Shown here one piece after another: positions 59,686-64,000 of a stretch of 64,000 nt of DNA. Made by a program: the position numbers and the translations under genes. The notes under the pieces are model-generated. The model was not told the DNA's origin. It did not search any database and saw only the letters and a program-made list of their open reading frames with translations. Within the stretch, counting starts at the first letter, position 1; every line of letters starts with the position of its first letter. The DNA comes from Hevea brasiliensis (Eukaryota; Streptophyta; Magnoliopsida; Malpighiales; Euphorbiaceae): positions 66,453,652-66,517,651 of the forward strand of contig NC_079496.1 of the NCBI RefSeq assembly GCF_030052815.1, given 5' to 3'.

Positions 59686-60347
59686 CTAAGCAGCCATTCT
59701 GATCTGATCAATCAACACTGGCTGTATATGCCATGCAACTACTGTCTGTCCCTCATCATCAATCTCTAAACTGGCATGCTGTGCTTTCAATTCATATACC
59801 ATGGACATGGGAGAAACTCTGAGACTTGCCATAGTCTTGCGACTTAAGGCGTCAGCCACTACATTTGCTTTCCCTGGCTGATAGTCTATTAAGCAATCAT
59901 AATCTTTGATGAGTTCTAACCATCTCCTCTGCCTCAAATTTAATTCCTTATGGGTGCCTAAGTACTTCAAGCTCTTGTGATCTGTGTAAATGTAGCATTT
60001 CTCTCCATACAAATAGTGTCTCGGATCTTGAGCAAAAAAATAGCTGCTAACTCCGGATCATGTGTTGGGTAATTCCTCTCATGCGGTTTACTAGCGTGAT
60101 GCATAAGCAATGACATTCGATCTTGCATCGATTACAGCCTAACCCATTGTGAGAAGCATCACTATAAGCGTGTATTCTTTACGGAGTAGGTAAAGTGAGG
60201 AGGAGCTTAGTCAAACACCTCTTCAACTCATCAAAACTCTGTGACATTTATCATCACTGAAATTTTACATCTTTCCAAGCGGTTTGGTCGGTGGAGAAGA
60301 TAACATAGAAAACCCCTTCACAAACCGACGGTAATATCCGGCTAAAC
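59686..60347 (-). pseudogene. Gyp-4 RNase H (first half frame-broken)
   Basis: The C-terminal half is open (60012-59686): [33 protein letters not shown] and a tail toward integrase. The first half (60020-60347) is homologous in order to the Gyp-3 segment FVVYSD...[10 protein letters not shown]...THDLELAA but carries many small indels within ~330 bases, in contrast to the clean flanks. Confidence 0.83.
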
Positions 60348-60983
60348 CTAAAGCTGCGAATTTACGTGATGTTCTGGCGGCTTCCAATTAAGGATAGCTT
60401 CTACCTTGCTGGAATCTACCTTGATCCCTTCAGCTGACACAACATGTCCCAAAAAGGAGATTTCTTTCAGCCAAAATTCACACTTCGACAATTTGGCGTA
60501 TAGTTGTTTCTCCCTTAAGGTTTGCAGTACAATCCGCAGATGTCTGTCATGCTCCTCTTCATTCCTTGAATATATCAAAATGTCATCAATAAACACCACC
60601 ACAAATTGATCAAGATGTGGTCTGAAGATAGTGTTCATCAGATCCATAAAAGCAGCTGGAGCATTTGTTAACCCGAATGGCATTACTAGAAACTCATAGT
60701 GGCCATACCGAGTTCTGAAAGCAATTTTTGGAATACTCTGCTCTTGCACCTTCAACTAATAATAACCAGATCGCAAATCAATTTTGGAGAATACAGCTGC
60801 ACCCTTCAACTGATCAAACAGATCATCAATGCGAGGCAATGGATATCTGTTCTTTATTGTCACCTTATTCAACTGTCGGTAGTCAATGCATAAGCGGAGA
60901 GTACCATCCTTCTTCTTAACAAACAACACTGGTGCTCCCCAAGGTGACACACTAGGGTGGATGAAGCCCTTTTCAAGTAATTC
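60348..60983 (-). pseudogene. Gyp-4 reverse transcriptase (one internal stop, then frameshift)
   Basis: From 60983 leftwards: [33 protein letters not shown] and KIDLRSGYY, with the first catalytic Asp present. A TAG follows where relatives have CAG, just before 60755. The frame continues with [19 protein letters not shown] and [11 protein letters not shown] (Asp codons 60583-60588), to a frameshift near 60365. A TAA at 60984-60986 separates it from the protease part and replaces a Gln codon. Confidence 0.88.
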
Positions 60984-62175
60984 TTACAATTGTATCTTCA
61001 ACTCCTTCAACTCTGCTGGTGCCATTCGGTATGGCGTTATGGAGATTGGATCCACATCAGGCATAACATTAATTTCAAACTGCACTTCTCTTTCCGGAGG
61101 TAACCCTGGCAATTCATCAGGAAACACATCTGGAAAGTCATATACTGTAGGGATGTCCTTCAATGCTGGACTCCCCACTTGGGTGTCTACCACATGTGCC
61201 AAGTAGGCTTCACACCCCTTTCTGATCATTTTTCTGGCTAGTGCAGCCGAAATGATGTTTGATGGCAATAACTGCCTCTCCCCATGTATTACCACATCAT
61301 TATACTGAGGAAGGCCAAAAGTGACTGTCTTCAGCCAACAGTCAATCATGGCATGATGCCTAGCTAACCAATCCATGCCCAAGATGATATCATAATCTCT
61401 GAAGGGCATTTCAATGAAATCAGACAGAAAAGTGTGTCCTTGGATCACCAAAGGACAATCTCTATACATTCTATTAACCCTGACTTCCTGTCCTAGTGGA
61501 CTTGTTACTAGCACCTCAAAGTCCATTTTTGTACATGGAACAGCAATGCAATCAATGATGCTAGCACTCACATAAGAATGGGTAGAGCCCGGATCAAATA
61601 ACACAAACACATTTTGGTTAAAAGTTGAGAAGGTACCAGCCACAACATCAGATGTCTCGGCCTCTTCCCTCTGTCTCATTGCATACATTCTGACCGGAGC
61701 ACTGTCTTGCTCTGAATGTTTCACTGTGCCTTGGCTGCCTGCTGGGTTACCTCTACCCCTGCCTTTACCTCTGCTGGGTGGTTGTGAACTTCTAGTGATA
61801 GGGCTTTGAACTGACCCTTCTGCAGTAGTAGGAGGTGGTCCAACTCTGCGACTACTGGTGCAGTCCTTGGCAAAGTGTCCTGTGCCTCCACAGTTATAAC
61901 AGGCTCCAATAGCCTTATAGCATATCCCACCATGATTTTTTCCACAAGTTTCACATTGGCGGGGAGGGTAGGAACTTACGGTACTCTGTGACCGGATAGG
62001 GAGGTCTCTCACGAATATCTTCCCTACCCGATTTCTTGCCACCTCTGCCATGTCCCCCATAGTTCTTCCTCTTCCCAGTATGACCACTGGAACTCTGTTC
62101 TACTGACTTTCCCTCTTTATCTGTCTTCTCTGATTTCTTTTTCTCAGGAGCAGTCTCAATCTCAATTCTTTCCAA
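60984..62175 (-). pseudogene. Gyp-4 gag C-terminus and protease
   Basis: The gag linker (KKKSEKTDKEGK, GKRKNYGGHGR) is on one frame (62175-61951). A shift then leads into a 367-codon open frame (62087-60987) with two zinc motifs (CETCGKNHGGIC and CYNCGGTGHFAKDC, all ligands present), a basic Ser/Arg/Gly linker, and the protease active site LFDPGSTHSYVS (Asp 61593-61595) followed by ILGMDWL. It runs to PYRMAPAELKELK at the entry to reverse transcriptase. This is the longest intact segment of Gyp-4. Confidence 0.9.
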
Positions 62176-62868
62176 CTCTAGGGCTTGAGAAATAAGTTCA
62201 GAGAAGTTAGTGTGTTTGAAGCCGACTACTTGTACTCACGTCTTTGGGCTTCAAACCTCTTGCATCTCTCCTGCTGGTAGAGAGTAGACTCACCGCATAA
62301 TGGCTAAGGCGGAAAATTCCCTTTCATACTCACCACTAATGCCCTGTTTGGACTTAGGAACTCTTGCGACACGGTCTACATAAGCATCGAGGACATATTT
62401 ACATGCAATTCCCTGAGAAAGTCATTCCATGTTAACACTGCAGGTTCTACCAGACTGTGGGGAATGGTTTTTCACCAATCATAAGCATCCCCCTGTAACA
62501 AAGACACTGAGTATTCAAATCTAAGCTCCTATGTGCAATGCAGTTTCTTGAATACCCTATCCATCCTCTCTAACCACTGTTCAGCTTCTAGAGGATCTCT
62601 TGTCCCTTTGAACTCAGAGCCCCATATTTCATCAATTTATCATCTTGCTGGTAGGAGGCGTGGTTGTACCATCGTGTATCAGTATTGGGACTTGAGTAGG
62701 TACATTACCGACCATTTGTTGGAACATTGCGACCATCTGCGAGCAACCGAGCGAAAGCTGCGATGCTGCGGTAGTCTTCTTTGAACCACTAACATTTTGT
62801 AGGGCTGAGGCATCCCCTTGCACCTCAGCCTCAATAGATTGATCGACTGAACGATCACCCTCTTCCAT
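62176..62868 (-). pseudogene. Gyp-4 gag N-terminus and capsid (broken)
   Basis: It starts MEEGDRSVDQSIEAEVQGDA at 62868 and is open to ~62635. Capsid sequence then follows in pieces: EAEQWLERMDRVFKKLHC-like sequence near 62580-62525 with a stop, GDAYDW near 62490, and further fragments with several indels to ~62180. The order matches Gyp-0 gag (10774-11175). Confidence 0.83.
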
Positions 62869-63037
62869 AGTCAATGTGAGGATTTTAGATCTCCTGAACC
62901 AATAACACAAGGAGATTTCCTCCCGTTAGTGCATATTTATAATGTAATGTACTGTATGTATCAAACAATGATATTGAGCAGTTGTACTATGAAGAAAGAA
63001 TAATCAAATAACAGGTGAAAACAGAATTTAAAAACTA

Positions 63038-63049
63038 GCTCTGATACCA
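63038..63049 (-). other. Gyp-4 primer-binding site
   Basis: On the element strand it reads TGGTATCAGAGC, 8 bases from the LTR end; intact. Confidence 0.9.
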
Positions 63050-63057
63050 CTAAAACA

Positions 63058-64000
63058 TGTCACACCCTACCCCTCTGTAAGGCATAACATGATCCCGTAG
63101 TATACCTAATGAATTACCAACTCTGTCTACTGATAACCCATTAAATACACTACAAGGGATTTTAAAAACTTTTCTTACTTCTTTTACAGTGGTGAGCACT
63201 ATTTACAGGTGTTAAAAACTTTTGTGAACTGAAGTGAAATAGCTAACTCATTTGGATTATTTGGAGTTTCTGTAAAAATTTTGGCAGAGTGTCATCTGTA
63301 TTTTGTATAAAACAGTTCTTCAGAAAACCTGTAAAAAAGCACTTCAATAGATTTCCAAATCTCAACTCCAACATTTTTCTCAACACAACACATTTCTCAA
63401 CTCAAATCCATAGTGATTTTTCAAAGACTAAGATAAAAGAAATATAATACAATTTTTACAAGCCAAAATAACTCATAATTATTTACAACTTCAATGTACA
63501 ATTTTTATTTACAACTGCTCAAAACCAAAAACAATATGTACATACAGTGAACATACATTACATTACAAAATACAAAATATTGGTATACTCATTATACCCG
63601 GTAGTCTCTCGCTGGAGGTACTAGCAGCCTAGTCTGCTGCCCTGTCTGTCTGTCTGTCTACCTGCGACAGCAATAAAAAGCTATCGCTGAGACAATGTCT
63701 CAGTGGTGCACAACATTAACCAAATACAATTTAAATCACAATTCATAAATCATATAAATAGTGGATACTTAAAACCATAGTTAATTTCAAGACAATAATT
63801 GTCAAACCAGAATTTAAACTCTATTTCTCAATGTCACAATAAATTTCAATAAGTCAGATCATGATTGAATTCAAAAGACAGTATATGTCAATAGGAGTTT
63901 AAATTCATTTCACAATCTCAAAATACATATCAATAAATCACACACAGCTTTAATCATGTTCCCAAGTTCAATTCATCCCAAAAGCCGATGGCTAATGAGG
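63058..64000 (-). mobile_element. Gyp-4 5' LTR, inner part (cut by window edge)
   Basis: It starts TGTCACACCCTACCCC and is almost identical to 54515-55453. The main difference is the block 63638-63670, which has a (CTGT)n run that the 3' LTR lacks. The remaining ~2.8 kb lies outside the window. Confidence 0.93.

Larger units (their letters stand above)
54515..64000 (-). mobile_element. Gyp-4: minus-strand Ty3/gypsy chromovirus, 5' LTR cut by window edge
   Basis: Read right to left: 5' LTR (entering at 64000), primer site, gag, protease, reverse transcriptase, RNase H, integrase with chromodomain-like tail, polypurine tract, 3' LTR. It lies in Copia-B RNase H; the left target flank is CTCAC (54510-54514), the right copy is not visible. 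Over ~940 comparable bases the two LTRs differ by about a dozen substitutions plus one altered repeat block, so insertion is recent. The interior nevertheless has many frame breaks. It belongs with Gyp-0 and Gyp-1 by LTR and gag. Confidence 0.93.

Overview
This is 64 kb of plant nuclear DNA, almost certainly from a flowering plant and probably a eudicot. It consists entirely of LTR retrotransposons nested inside one another. I find no cellular gene, rRNA, tRNA or CRISPR array. The plant call rests on chromovirus-type Ty3/gypsy elements with 3.1-3.9 kb LTRs and a C-terminal chromodomain-like tail (best match from memory: the Tekay/Del lineage), plant-type Ty1/copia elements, a TRIM mini-retrotransposon, and primer-binding sites of the plant form TGGTATCAGAGC. 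The family or species cannot be resolved by eye. Names used below (Gyp-0 to Gyp-4, Copia-A, Copia-B) are local labels.

Layout. The oldest layer is Gyp-0, a minus-strand gypsy element. Its gag remnant (10753-11175), primer site and 5' LTR are cut into pieces: 11365-12201, 22721-22944 and 45103-47348. The last ~0.45 kb of that LTR should lie to the right of the window. Everything else was inserted into Gyp-0. Copia-A (up to 10752) sits in its gag. Gyp-1 (12202-22720, target duplication TTCAC), Gyp-2 (22945-45102, TGCCA) and Copia-B (from 47349) sit in its LTR. Second-layer insertions follow: a gypsy LTR end (1-255), a 3.9 kb minus-strand solo LTR (794-4711, GAAGA) and a TRIM composite (9638-10245, TCTCT) in Copia-A; Gyp-3 (31087-42115, CCTAG/CCTAA) in the 3' LTR of Gyp-2; and Gyp-4 (from 54515, minus strand) in the RNase H region of Copia-B. 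Only about 3.9 kb of the window is original Gyp-0 sequence.

Coding state. No element has an intact polyprotein. Gyp-3 is the best preserved: long open stretches of gag, protease, reverse transcriptase and integrase, with a DD35E triad, broken by a few stops and frameshifts. Gyp-2 is the same family and more decayed. Gyp-1 has lost its capsid region and nearly all of pol and resembles a LARD. Gyp-4 has nearly identical LTRs (recent insertion) but a badly frame-broken interior. Both copia elements are dead.

Most notable points: (1) the TRIM composite ends in an inverted copy of its own LTR start yet is flanked by a clean 5-bp target duplication; (2) Gyp-3 integrase contains a 75-bp, AT-rich, GT...AG insertion with the look of a spliceosomal intron, absent from Gyp-2 and Gyp-4; (3) a 20-bp palindrome and a CTCTGCC box recur in the long LTRs.
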